A DNA stretch of 64,000 nt from CAVZYN01 sp963779515 (GTDB lineage: Bacteria; Pseudomonadota; Alphaproteobacteria; Rhizobiales; Hyphomicrobiaceae), in contig CAVZYN010000001.1 in NCBI GenBank assembly GCA_963779515.1, positions 868,001-932,000 of the forward strand, written 5' to 3'. The notes under the pieces are model-generated. The model was not told the DNA's origin. It did no database searches and worked only from the letters and a program-made list of their open reading frames with translations. The translations under genes and the position numbers were made by a program. This document shows positions 18,101-27,165 of this stretch, one piece after another (position 1 is the stretch's first letter; the number at the start of each line of letters is the position of its first letter).

Positions 18101-20323
18101 TTACTTGAACAGGTAGATCGGACTGGACCACATGCGGTGGCCGTCGAACTGCTGGACGCGGACGTAGAGGCGCGTGTCGCCCGAGGCGCGGAGTTTGATG
18201 CGGCGGCTGAATTGGACGTGGCGCTGGGTTGGAGCGTCTGGCAGCCGTTGCCATGCGATGGCGCGGGCGAGGCCGCCGGCGTCGAAAATCTTGGGTTCAA
18301 CGCCGAGTGTCGCGAGATCGACCGAGCCCGAGACGGGCGTGGTTGCGAACATCGCCTTGCCGTTCAATCCGTCGAGCCAGAGATCGATGCCACCGTAATT
18401 GCCGGTGGTGACGGCCTTGAAGGCGAGGCCGTGCGCGTCTTGCGCTCTGATGCCGCGATCGAGATTCCAGCTGTTGAACATCTGCGCGCCCGTGATCGAC
18501 GCGCCGTCGAGTTTCAGCGTGCCGTCCCAGGTCGTGGTGCGGGCGCGGCCGCGATATTCAGCACCTGTGTAGATCATGCGGACGCGGCGGCCGAGATCGG
18601 CGGCCGTATAGGGCCGATAGGTTTCGAGATGATCGAGACCGTCGAAAATGTCGATGCGCTCGATGGCAGCCGAGCCCGTCACGTCGATATGCAACTCTAC
18701 CTCGCCGTCGTCGACGCGCACGATATCGCCCATGATGGCGCGGCGGGCTTTATCGGATCGCGTTGGCTCGACGTCCGGATCGCGGTGAAAGATCTCGGCG
18801 TCGCTGGCGGTGGTTACGCTGACATCGAGCAGCGCGCGGTTGCCGGTCGTCGCGTAGTGGTGCCGCCGCCGCATGCTTTCGAAGATCGCGTCACGATCGA
18901 GCCGGGGAGCGAAGAAGCACGTGAGGCCACCGCAGCTGCCAAAGAAAGACGCGCCGGGATAGCAGGCGCCGGGCCGGCCCTTATGGCCGTCGGAATTGGC
19001 GACAATGCCGACGCGGTAGTTGTGGCGCATGGCGTCTTCGACGATCCACTCGAACGTGCCCCAGGCGGAATGCACCTCGACCGCGGTCTCGAGTTTGGCA
19101 TCGTGCGCGAAGGTGATGTCGGCGTGGCGGCCGCCGACGTGAGCCATCACGACGCAGTCCTTGCCTTTGAGCTTGTCGAAGAGAACATGCGCGGTGTGGG
19201 CGTCGCTCTTTTCATCGCCGATGTCGGTGGCATCCGCGATTTGCGCGTGCGACGAGCGGTGGATGGTCTCACCCTCGTGGCGATAGTGCACGTTGCGATC
19301 GCCGCCGACGGCGGTGTTGGCGGACCACTCGTAGCCCGGGATGCAGACGAACGACCCTGGCTTATCGAATTCTTTGGAGAGCTGGTTGAGGTCGCGCCAG
19401 AACGCGCCCGTGATCTGGAAGTCGTTGCCCTGGTGGCCCATGACGTCGAGGAAGGCTTTGTCGCGCCCGAATTCAAAATAGGTCCGCGCGCTATTGGTGC
19501 CGACTGTTTCGGCGGATTGGCCGTGGGTGTCGCCCCAGAAGTGGAGAAGCGGCGTCGCGGGTGGCGCAATGCGCAGCGGGTTGGTGGTGGTGAGTTCGTG
19601 TCCGTCCGTGGCGAGGACGCGGATGGAGATGTCGCCGGGTTCGCTAACGATCAGGTTTTCGAGACGCGCGGTGATATCGCCAGATTTGATGACGAGGGTT
19701 TCAGGCAGGCCCTCGATAGGGCGCGAGGGAATGAGGCGCAGCGCCTGGCCGGCGAGCACGCCGGGATTGCCCCATTTGTCGTCGGCCTTGAGGGCGAACC
19801 AGAACGGCGCACCAGCGTGCACGAGCGTCGGCGTCACCGCGCGCCACGTGATGCCGGGGCCGGGTACGATGGCGATCTTCGGGCTTTCGGGCAGCGCCAC
19901 ATAGTCGTAGGTGGCGATCGGATCGGCGAAGACGCGGAATTCGAACTGCTGTTCGCAATAGGTCTGCACGCGGATGCCCGGCGAACCCTGGCGGCGGTCA
20001 CCAAAGCGAATGGTGATGGTGTCGCCGGGGGCGAGGAAGTCCTTGGTGACGCCGATGTAGAGCGAGCGGTTCCAGGGGCGGATGTTGCGCTTGAATTCCC
20101 ATTTCAATTCGAGCGTGGCGCCATTGGAGGCCTCCGCCGTCGTGTAGCCCTGGCCTTTCGGATCGGTAAATTGCACGGGGCCGAAGTCGGTCGCGAAACG
20201 AAACCCGATCTTGATCGAGCCCGTATCGTCGACGCCGAACGTGCCGGCGGTATAGACGAGCGCAAAACTCTGCATCGAGCCGGCTTCGAAGGCTCCGGAC
20301 GGGGAGAGCGTGGCGGTGCCCAT
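18101..20323 (-). CDS. DUF3604 family protein (PHP-like putative metallohydrolase)
   Basis: A 740-residue protein. The N-terminal third is beta-rich (FALVYTAGTFGVDDTGSIKIGFRF). The core carries the DUF3604 signature LLHFWGDTHGQSAE, then FLDVMGHQGNDFQ, CIPGYEWSAN and GIVANSDGHKGRPG, with His and Asp residues placed as in PHP-type metal centres. No signal peptide is visible. The substrate is unknown. The reading frame stays open about 26 codons upstream (…YSDYRPDL) without an ATG, GTG or TTG, so the start at 20323 is the only standard option. It converges with comEC, 18 bases away. Confidence 0.85.
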   Translation of the reverse strand: MGTATLSPSGAFEAGSMQSFALVYTAGTFGVDDTGSIKIGFRFATDFGPVQFTDPKGQGYTTAEASNGATLELKWEFKRNIRPWNRSLYIGVTKDFLAPGDTITIRFGDRRQGSPGIRVQTYCEQQFEFRVFADPIATYDYVALPESPKIAIVPGPGITWRAVTPTLVHAGAPFWFALKADDKWGNPGVLAGQALRLIPSRPIEGLPETLVIKSGDITARLENLIVSEPGDISIRVLATDGHELTTTNPLRIAPPATPLLHFWGDTHGQSAETVGTNSARTYFEFGRDKAFLDVMGHQGNDFQITGAFWRDLNQLSKEFDKPGSFVCIPGYEWSANTAVGGDRNVHYRHEGETIHRSSHAQIADATDIGDEKSDAHTAHVLFDKLKGKDCVVMAHVGGRHADITFAHDAKLETAVEVHSAWGTFEWIVEDAMRHNYRVGIVANSDGHKGRPGACYPGASFFGSCGGLTCFFAPRLDRDAIFESMRRRHHYATTGNRALLDVSVTTASDAEIFHRDPDVEPTRSDKARRAIMGDIVRVDDGEVELHIDVTGSAAIERIDIFDGLDHLETYRPYTAADLGRRVRMIYTGAEYRGRARTTTWDGTLKLDGASITGAQMFNSWNLDRGIRAQDAHGLAFKAVTTGNYGGIDLWLDGLNGKAMFATTPVSGSVDLATLGVEPKIFDAGGLARAIAWQRLPDAPTQRHVQFSRRIKLRASGDTRLYVRVQQFDGHRMWSSPIYLFK

Positions 20324-20432
20324 CAGGTCGGGGCGATAATCGGAGTAGGGGATGGCGGGCCTCGTGTGTGCGGAATGCGTGTCGTACGCTAGCCAAACCG
20401 TCGCGCGTCGTCATCCGGGAAACTGCCTGCAA

Positions 20433-20547
20433 CAGCCGTCATCCGAGGCCTTGTGCCTCGGATCCAGGACCACCGTTCGCGAGGTTCGAAGTTCCCAATG
20501 CCGACACGACGTATGGATGCCAGGCACGAGGCCTGGCATGACGGCTG
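20433..20547. repeat. REPIN-like palindromic element 1
   Basis: Terminal inverted repeats cagccgtcat (20433-20442) and atgacggctg (20538-20547) flank two hairpins: atccgaggc/gcctcggat (20441-20463) and atgccaggc/gcctggcat (20517-20539), each with a 5-base loop. Two REP-like hairpins in opposite orientation is the REPIN arrangement. It ends 10 bases from the stop of the deoxyribosyltransferase-like gene. Confidence 0.7.
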
Positions 20548-20556
20548 CTGAGGACT

Positions 20557-21123
20557 TCATGCGCAAATCAGCCGCCCTGCGTCGGCGAGGGCGAGGCGGA
20601 AGCCGGTGAGGTCGGGCATGACGCGGCCGGAGGCGACGGAGGTGCGGTGCACGGTGCCACCGCTCTCTGTGATGGCGATCTCGATCATCAGATTTTCGGC
20701 GAGACCGAAGTCTTCGATCTCGACATCGGCGGCATCGCAGTCGGGAAGACCACGCGCGACACCGCGCCACGCGCGGGCACGGTCCGCGTAGTCGGGGGCG
20801 ACGTTGGTGTAGCCGAACACGGGCCGGCCGAGCGCGCGCATGAAGCCAACCTCGAAGGCGGTGCCGCTGTCCATGGAGGCGCCGCGGAAGGGCGTGAGGT
20901 TGGCGATCAGGAGATCGCAGCTGCGCATGAGGGCCTCGTTCGCGAGGGCAATGCGCCGGGCTTGGGCTGCCTTGTCGAGGCCGGTGAGATCGAGCGCGTT
21001 GTCGAGCGGGAAACAGCCTTCAAACCCGGCGGCGGCGCAGAGCTTGGCTTTCTCCGCACCGATGGCGCTGGCGTCGGGGAGAAAGACTTCGGGGCCGGCG
21101 AGATAGATGCGGGGCGGGGGCAT
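20557..21123 (-). CDS. Nucleoside 2-deoxyribosyltransferase-like protein
   Basis: Transfers or hydrolyses deoxyribose on nucleosides in salvage (family knowledge). The 188-aa protein begins MPPPRIYLAGPEVFLPDA, the typical first strand of the Nuc_deoxyrib_tr fold. It continues with SCDLLIANLTPFRGASMDSGTAFEVGFMRALGRP, where the Glu of TAFEVG corresponds to the family's catalytic Glu. The ATG at 21123 matches family N termini, although the frame is open further upstream. It is divergent from the frameshifted oxygenase-like gene, 92 bases away. Confidence 0.87.
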   Translation of the reverse strand: MPPPRIYLAGPEVFLPDASAIGAEKAKLCAAAGFEGCFPLDNALDLTGLDKAAQARRIALANEALMRSCDLLIANLTPFRGASMDSGTAFEVGFMRALGRPVFGYTNVAPDYADRARAWRGVARGLPDCDAADVEIEDFGLAENLMIEIAITESGGTVHRTSVASGRVMPDLTGFRLALADAGRLICA

Positions 21124-21215
21124 GAAACCTCGAACTAACGATGGTGCGAGAGTGGTTTTGACTTTGGCACGAGACGCGGCGTAGTTCAAAAATGGAATGA
21201 TAAGCCGGAACCAGC

Positions 21216-21837
21216 ATGTCTCGCAGTCATCGCTTGTTTGCAACGCGAATTCACGACGTGTCGCTCGGGGGCAGGGACGCCGCACGGCTGCGGCGCGAGA
21301 TCGAGGCGGCATGTTTGGCATTAGCGCGGGACGATGCGGCGGGGCGGCGCTGGTGCAAGGCGCACACCTATCGCGGCTATACAAGTTATGCGTCGCTGAA
21401 CGATCTCGCCTGGCGCGATCCGGTGTTCGGGGAATTGGTCGAGCGTCTGGATCGGCACGTGCGTGATTTCGCACGCGCGGCGGATTTTTCGCGCGATGGC
21501 GGAAAGCCCAGGCTCGATAGTCTGTGGGTCAATGTGCTGGAACCAGGCGGGCATCATGCGCGCGCACATCCATCCGCACTCAGCAATCAGCGGCACGTAC
21601 TATGTGTCGGTGCCGGTGGGTGCGAGTGCGATCCGGTTCGAGGACCCGCGCTTGGGCTTCATGATGGCGGCGCCGATGCGCAAGCCCAGCGCGCGGCGTG
21701 AGAATAGAGCGTTCGTCGACTTCGCACCCAAAGCGGGGAGCGTGCTGCTGTGGGAGAGCTTTCTCCGCCACGAGGTGCCGGTCAATCGCGCGAGGACACC
21801 GCGGATTTCGGTGAGCTTCAATTACGCGATGGGGTAA
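21216..21837 (+). pseudogene. 2OG-Fe(II) oxygenase-like gene (TIGR02466 type) with +1 frameshift
   Basis: Two overlapping frames make one protein of about 206 aa. The first (from ATG 21216) gives MSRSHRLFATRIHDVSL through LDSLWVNVLEPGGHH. The second resumes AHIHPHSAISGTYYVSVP and ends in HEVPVNRARTPRISVSFNY at 21837. Together they carry the HxH...H pattern of a putative 2-oxoglutarate/Fe(II) oxygenase. Skipping one base in the GCGCGCGC run at 21558-21565 restores the frame exactly at the conserved HIHPHS. Without it the first frame ends at 21701 in unrelated sequence and loses the metal site. This is either a real lesion or an error in a GC-alternating run. Confidence 0.78.
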
Positions 21838-21878
21838 CGGCCGCAGCGCTGCACACCCACGCGTCATCCCACCCACCG

Positions 21879-22012
21879 CGTCATCCCGGAAATGTGAGGC
21901 CGTTGGCCGAACATTATCCGGGACCCACGACTTAGCAATAACGTGCCAATCGGCTGAGTCCCGCGCTGGGTCCCGGATCTGCACGCGCGATGCGCGTTTG
22001 TCCGGGATGACG
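21879..22012. repeat. REPIN-like palindromic element 2
   Basis: Terminal arms cgtcatcccgga (21879-21890) and tccgggatgacg (22001-22012) are perfect 12-bp inverted repeats. Inside, tccgggaccca (21917-21927) pairs with tgggtcccgga (21967-21977). The cgtcatcc seed is shared with element 1 and a further partial copy occurs at 21862-21869. It lies between the convergent ends of the oxygenase-like gene and ispDF. Confidence 0.7.
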
Positions 22013-22028
22013 AGCTATTGTTGGGCAG

Positions 22029-23231
22029 TTAAGACGGTAAAATCACCATCGCACTCGCCAGCGCGGCGATGCCTTCGCGGCGGCCGGTGAAGCCGAGACC
22101 TTCGGTGGTGGTGGCCTTGACGGCGACGCGGGACACATCGAGCGCCAGGATCTCGGCGATGCGCGCGCGCATGGCGTCGCGATGCGGCGTGATTTTGGGC
22201 GCCTCGCACAGAATGGTGATATCGACGTTGGTGATGCGCCCGCCGAGGGCTGCGACGCGGCGCGCGGCGTCGGCGAGAAAGAGGTGCGAGGCGGCGCCCT
22301 TCCAGCGCGGGTCAGTGTTCTTGAAGTGGAGGCCGATGTCGCCGTCGGCGATGGCGCCGAGCAGAGCATCGGTCAGCGCGTGCAGGCCGACGTCGGCATC
22401 GGAGTGACCGTCGAGGCCGTGCGAGTGCGGGATCTTGAGGCCGCAGAGCCAGACGTGATCGCCGGCGGTGAAGCGGTGCACGTCAAAACCCTGACCGGTG
22501 CGAATGTCGGGGACGGAGGCGGCGCGCAATCGCTCGTCGGCCATGCGGAGATCCTCGGGCGTTGTGAGTTTTGTGTTGGCGGCGCTGCCATCGACGATCG
22601 CGACCGGAATGCCCGCCCATTCGGCGATGCTGGTGTCATCGGTGAAGTTGGATGCGCTTGTGGCGGCCGCGTTGCGGTGGGCGGCGAGAATGGATTCGAA
22701 TGCGAAGCCTTGCGGTGTTTGCGCGGCATAGACGCCTTGACGATCGACGGTGCCGGCAACTAGGCGATCGGCGCCGGCGCGCTTCAACGTCTCGGCGACG
22801 GGCAGTGCGGGAAGCACCGCGACGTGACCGTCGAGCGCGGCGATCACCCGGCCAATCACATCACCCGATACGAACGGCCGCGCCGCATCGTGGATCAGGA
22901 CGCGGCGGGTGCTGGCCGCGCCCTTGGACGCTGCAGCAGCGATCGCCTCGAGGCCAAGGCGGACGCTCTCCTGTCGTGTGGCACCGCCAAACACCGGCGG
23001 CCGCAGGCGTGGGAAACTTTGCCGGGCGATGTCATCGTAGACCGCGCGGTCGTCAGGGTGGATCACGACCCAGATGGCGGAAATGCCGGGGTGGCTCGAG
23101 AAGGCCTCGAGCGTTCGCGCCAACACGGTCTTGCCGCCGAGTGTGGCGTATTGCTTGGGTCCTGCGGTGGATCCCGGACCTCCAGCACGGGTACCGCGGC
23201 CTGCAGCAACGATGAGGGCAACTGTAGTCAC
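22029..23231 (-). CDS. ispDF: Bifunctional IspD/IspF (MEP pathway)
   Basis: Fused 2-C-methyl-D-erythritol 4-phosphate cytidylyltransferase (N-terminal, about 1-230) and 2,4-cyclodiphosphate synthase (C-terminal, about 240-400) of isoprenoid synthesis. The IspD part has the nucleotide loop VALIVAAGRGTRAGG and HDAARPFVS. The IspF part has the metal site GFDVHRF and HSDADVGLHALTDALLG, plus VAVKATTTEGLGFTGRREGI. The fusion is typical of many alphaproteobacteria. The chosen start is GTG at 23231 (VTTVALIV); the open frame continues 30 codons further. It is divergent from dusB. Confidence 0.95.
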   Translation of the reverse strand: MTTVALIVAAGRGTRAGGPGSTAGPKQYATLGGKTVLARTLEAFSSHPGISAIWVVIHPDDRAVYDDIARQSFPRLRPPVFGGATRQESVRLGLEAIAAAASKGAASTRRVLIHDAARPFVSGDVIGRVIAALDGHVAVLPALPVAETLKRAGADRLVAGTVDRQGVYAAQTPQGFAFESILAAHRNAAATSASNFTDDTSIAEWAGIPVAIVDGSAANTKLTTPEDLRMADERLRAASVPDIRTGQGFDVHRFTAGDHVWLCGLKIPHSHGLDGHSDADVGLHALTDALLGAIADGDIGLHFKNTDPRWKGAASHLFLADAARRVAALGGRITNVDITILCEAPKITPHRDAMRARIAEILALDVSRVAVKATTTEGLGFTGRREGIAALASAMVILPS

Positions 23232-23333
23232 GGGCCGTCCTTTGGGCAGGTTCGCTCCCGTCTTACGAGCGCGGTCGAACAAGGGCAACGGCAAGCAATT
23301 TCGCACTTGCGAAGGGCGCAAGTTCTGCTAAAT

Positions 23334-23361
23334 TGCTCAAAATACGCGCAACTATATAAAT
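23334..23361 (+). promoter_or_regulatory. Candidate promoter of the dusB-ntrBC operon
   Basis: TTGCTC (23334-23339) and TATAAA (23356-23361) are 16 bases apart in an A/T-rich patch that stands out from its surroundings. Initiation about 7 bases on would leave a leader of roughly 10 bases before the ATG at 23380. The -35 match is poor, so this is tentative. Confidence 0.35.
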
Positions 23362-23379
23362 AGCCCATAAAATAGGCAA

Positions 23380-24426
23380 ATGAGCACTCAAGCGCCGCCG
23401 CCAAAGCCGTCAGGCACGCCACTGGTTCGCGCCGGGGCGCTCACCATCGGCGCCGTGGCGGTGCCGCATCCTGTCGTACTGGCGCCGATGACGGGAGTCA
23501 GCGACTTGCCGTTTCGCCAGCTCGCGCTCGATCTCGGTGCGGGCATGGTCGTCTCCGAGATGGTCGCCAGCGAAGAGCTGGTCAAGGAGCGCCCCGACGT
23601 ACGCCGCCGCGCCGCGCGCGTCGCGCAAAAACCATTCGTCATACAACTTGTCGGCCGCGAGGCAAAGTGGATGGCCGAGGGCGCGCGCATCGCCGAGGGC
23701 CTCGGCGCCGACATTGTCGATATCAACATGGGATGCCCGGCCAAAGAAGTGACCGGCAAGTTGTCGGGCTCGGCGCTGATGCGCGACCTGGACCAAGCCG
23801 TGGGCCTGATCGACGCGGTGGTCGGCGCGGTCGGCGTCCCGGTGACGCTGAAGATGCGGATGGGGTGGGACGAACGCTCGCTCAATGCGCCGGAACTCGC
23901 GCGCCGCGCCGAGCACTGCGGCGTCAAACTCATCACAGTGCACGGGCGCACGCGCTGCCAATTCTTCAAGGGCGAGGCGAACTGGGCGTTCGTCCGCCAA
24001 GTGAAGCAGGCGGTGTCGATCCCCGTGCTGGTGAATGGCGACATCACGAGTGTCGCGACGGCAGACGCGGCGCTGGCGGCGTCAGGCGCTGACGGCGTGA
24101 TGATCGGGCGCGGCGCCTATGGTGCGCCGTGGATTTCGGCGCGCATAGCGGAGGCGCTCGCGAGCGGTCGCGATCCTGGAGCGCCACCGCTGCACGCGCA
24201 GGGGCGGATCGCGCGCGCGCACGTCGCGGCGATGCTGCAACACTATGGACCAGAGCTCGGATTGCGCAACGCGCGTAAGCACATCGGCTGGTACTTGGCG
24301 TCGAGTGGCGCGCCTGAGGAAGTCGTGAAGGCGTGGCGGCGCGATCTTTGCACCGAGCCGGATGCGCGTCGCGTCGATGACGGCCTCGCGCGGTTTTATG
24401 ACGATGCGGCGGAGATGGCGGCATGA
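23380..24426 (+). CDS. dusB: tRNA-dihydrouridine synthase (DusB/NifR3)
   Basis: FMN- and NADPH-dependent reduction of uridine in the tRNA D-loop. The 348-aa TIM barrel has LAPMTGVSDLPFRQLA at the flavin site, VIQLVGREAKWMAEGA, and DINMGCPAKEVTGKLSG with the catalytic Cys119. GADGVMIGRGAYGAPWI forms the phosphate-binding end. As in other Hyphomicrobiales and in Rhodobacter (nifR3) it is the first gene of the ntr operon. Its stop overlaps the ntrB start (ATGA at 24423-24426). Confidence 0.95.
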   Translation: MSTQAPPPKPSGTPLVRAGALTIGAVAVPHPVVLAPMTGVSDLPFRQLALDLGAGMVVSEMVASEELVKERPDVRRRAARVAQKPFVIQLVGREAKWMAEGARIAEGLGADIVDINMGCPAKEVTGKLSGSALMRDLDQAVGLIDAVVGAVGVPVTLKMRMGWDERSLNAPELARRAEHCGVKLITVHGRTRCQFFKGEANWAFVRQVKQAVSIPVLVNGDITSVATADAALAASGADGVMIGRGAYGAPWISARIAEALASGRDPGAPPLHAQGRIARAHVAAMLQHYGPELGLRNARKHIGWYLASSGAPEEVVKAWRRDLCTEPDARRVDDGLARFYDDAAEMAA

Positions 24427-25560
24427 GCGAGACCGCCACCCGTCGCACGCCGCCGGCAACGGCCCGCCGCCACATCGAGCATGACGTGCTGCTTGGCGCG
24501 CTGCCGCACCCGATCGTCGTCATCGGCGAGGATGATCGCATCATCTATGCGAACGCGGCGGCGGAAGTGTTCTTCTCTTCGAGCCAAGCGATGATGAAGC
24601 GGCTCACGCTCAATGAGTTGGTGGCGTTCGGTTCGCCCTTGCTCGCCTTGATCGGGCAGGTGCGGCGCTCGGGCCAATCCGTCAACGAGTACGGCGTCGA
24701 GGTGGACTTGCCGCGCTCCGGTACCCACAAGCTGGTCGATGTGCACGGCGGTCTGGTGCCGGAGAGCGCGGACCTCGTCGTGCTGATGCTGCAATTGCGC
24801 TCGATGGCGACGATGATCGAGCGGCAACTGACGCATCGCGCGTCGGCGCGGTCGGTCTCCGGCATGGCGGACGTGCTTGGCGCACGAGATCAAGAATCCG
24901 CTGTCCGGCATTCGCGGTGCCGCGCAATTGCTGGAGCCGGGCCTGCGCGATGACGACCGGGCGCTGACGCAGCTCATCGTCGCCGAGACCGACCGCATTC
25001 GCGATCTCGTCGATGGCATGGAAGTGTTCGGCGACGAGCGGCCGCTCAGCAAAGAGCCGGTCAATATTCACGTCGTGCTCAATCACGTGAAGACGCTGGG
25101 TGAATCTGGTTTTGCCCGTGGCACAAAGGTTTTTGAGGAGTATGACCCCTCGCTGCCGCCCGTGCCGGCCAACCGCGACAAACTCATCCAGGCGTTCCTC
25201 AACCTCGTGAAGAACGCGGCGGAAGCGGTGCAGGAGCGGCCGCCATCGCAGCGGCAAGATCCTGGCCGCGTGGTGATCCGCACGGCGTTCAGGCCAGGCG
25301 TGCGGCTCTCGGTGCCCGGCAGTGGCGCTCGCGTCGCGCTGCCGCTGATGATCGAGGTCGAGGACAACGGCATCGGCATCCCGGAGAACATGAAGCCGTA
25401 TCTGTTCGATCCGTTCGTCACCACCAAACGTCAGGGCAAGGGTCTCGGATTGGCGCTGGTGGCCAAGATCATTCGCGATCACGGCGGCATCATCGAGTGC
25501 GACAGCGTCAACAAGCGTACGATTTTTCGCATCCTGCTGCCGATGCAGGACGCGCGTTAA
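24423..25560 (+). pseudogene. ntrB: Nitrogen regulation sensor kinase NtrB, split by a +1 frameshift
   Basis: NtrB phosphorylates and dephosphorylates NtrC under PII control. The first frame (24423-24953) encodes the N-terminal PAS sensor (LLGALPHPIVVIGEDDRIIYAN) to SVSGMADVL. The second (to 25560) continues at AHEIKNPLSGIRGAAQLL and holds the phospho-acceptor His, the N-box NLVKNAAEA, DNGIGIP and GKGLGLALV. One surplus base at about 24876-24880 (gtgcttggcgcac where gtgctggcgcac would read VLAH) separates them exactly at the H-box. A TTG at 24877 could restart a kinase-only protein of 227 aa, but no good ribosome site precedes it. The downstream ntrC start is 23 bases after the stop. Confidence 0.85.
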
Positions 25561-25583
25561 ACGGAAAGCTGAGGGAGCGGCAT

Positions 25584-27032
25584 ATGGCTGGACGCGGAAC
25601 CGTTCTGATCGCCGACGATGACACTGCCATCAGAACAGTGCTCAATCAGGCGCTGGCCCGGGCCGGCTATGCGCCGCGGGCGACAAGCAATGCAGCGACG
25701 CTCTGGCGCTGGGTGTCGCAAGGCGAGGGCGATGTCATCATCACCGACGTCGTCATGCCGGACGAGAATGCGTTCGATCTGATCCCGCGCATCAAAAAGA
25801 TCCGGCCGGATCTGCCGATCATCGTCATGAGCGCACAGAACACGCTCATGACGGCGCTGTCGGCCGCCGAGAAGGGGGCGTACGAATATCTGCCGAAGCC
25901 GTTCGACTTGAACGAGCTGGTGGCGGTGGTCGGCCGCGCGTTGGCCGAACCTGGCCGCAAGGCAACCCGTAGCACCGAGACAGAAGGCGAGGAGATGCCG
26001 CTGATCGGCCGCTCGCCGGTGATGCAGGATATTTACCGCACGCTCGCGCGGCTGACGCAAACCGATCTAACGGTGATGATCAATGGCGAAAGCGGCACGG
26101 GCAAGGAACTCGTCGCGCGTGTCCTGCACAACTATGGCAAGCGCCGCAACGGCCCGTTCGTCGCGATCAACATGGCGGCAATCCCGCGCGAGCTGATCGA
26201 GAGCGAGCTGTTCGGACATGAGCGCGGCGCGTTCACGGGCGCGCAGGCGCGGGCGCAGGGCCGGTTCGAGCAGGCGGAGGGCGGTACGTTGTTTCTCGAT
26301 GAGATCGGCGACATGCCGATGGAAGCGCAGACGCGGTTGCTGCGCGTGTTGCAGGAGGGCGAGTACACGACGGTCGGCGGACGCACGGCGATCAAGACAG
26401 ACGTGCGTATCGTGGCGGCGACGCATCGCGATTTACGCGCACATATTCAGCAAGGGCTATTTCGCGAGGATCTGTTTTATCGCCTGAATGTCGTGCCGTT
26501 GCGGCTGCCGCCTTTGCGCGAACGGCCCGAAGATGTCGGCGATCTGGCGCGGCATTTCTTGCGCCAATCGGCAAAGGCGGGGCTCGGGCAGAAATCCATC
26601 GAGACGGCGGCGATTGAGCGGCTGAAAAAACATGCGTGGCCCGGCAACGTGCGCGAACTCGAGAATTTGACGCGGCGGCTGGTGGCCCTCCATCCGGACG
26701 ACACGCTGACGCTGGCGGCGGTCGAGAACGAGCTGGTGGCGCACAGTCCGGTGTCGAATGGTCAGACCGGACCTATGGATTCAAAGGCATTGCCCGAAAT
26801 GGTGGAACAGTATCTGTCCGAGCACTTCGCGGGGTATGGCCGGGAGCTGCCGCCAGCCGGGCTTTACGACCGGGTGATCCATCAGGTCGAGCGGCCACTG
26901 ATCATCGCCGCGTTGGCAGCAACGCGCGGCAATCAGATTAGGGCTGCGGATCTTTTGGGGCTCAATCGGAACACGCTGCGCAAGAAGATCAAGGATCTCG
27001 ACATTCAAGTATATCGCGGCGCGACTTCGTAA
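25584..27032 (+). CDS. ntrC: Nitrogen regulation response regulator NtrC
   Basis: Sigma-54-dependent activator of nitrogen-scavenging genes, 482 aa. The receiver domain has the acidic pocket D11-D13 and the phospho-acceptor D55 (VIITDVVMPDE). The AAA+ domain has Walker A GESGTGK at 168-174 and the sigma-54-contacting loop GAFTGA at 215-220, then FLDEIGDMP. The Fis-type helix-turn-helix is at the C terminus (RGNQIRAADLLGLNRNTLRKKI). The ATG at 25584 follows gagggag. It is co-transcribed with dusB and ntrB. Confidence 0.96.
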   Translation: MAGRGTVLIADDDTAIRTVLNQALARAGYAPRATSNAATLWRWVSQGEGDVIITDVVMPDENAFDLIPRIKKIRPDLPIIVMSAQNTLMTALSAAEKGAYEYLPKPFDLNELVAVVGRALAEPGRKATRSTETEGEEMPLIGRSPVMQDIYRTLARLTQTDLTVMINGESGTGKELVARVLHNYGKRRNGPFVAINMAAIPRELIESELFGHERGAFTGAQARAQGRFEQAEGGTLFLDEIGDMPMEAQTRLLRVLQEGEYTTVGGRTAIKTDVRIVAATHRDLRAHIQQGLFREDLFYRLNVVPLRLPPLRERPEDVGDLARHFLRQSAKAGLGQKSIETAAIERLKKHAWPGNVRELENLTRRLVALHPDDTLTLAAVENELVAHSPVSNGQTGPMDSKALPEMVEQYLSEHFAGYGRELPPAGLYDRVIHQVERPLIIAALAATRGNQIRAADLLGLNRNTLRKKIKDLDIQVYRGATS

Positions 27033-27165
27033 CTGACTAATATATAGCCATTATCTGCCGAACGCTGCTGCGCGCCGTGGATTGCGAAACGCGTTGTCGC
27101 AAAGCTGCCACACTGTGGTAGGATCACAGTCCTGTGGCCTGGACGCTTAGGGGGCTTGTCTCCTG

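Noticed and set aside
18137..20392. 751-codon open frame on the plus strand
   Set aside because: It lies antisense to the DUF3604 gene, reads as low-complexity Gly/Ala/Arg/Asp-rich sequence and has no recognisable motifs. High G+C makes such mirror frames common.
27094..27124. Promoter for ntrY (TTGTCG and TAGGAT)
   Set aside because: The 19-base spacing and poor -10 match are not convincing, although a promoter in this gap is plausible.
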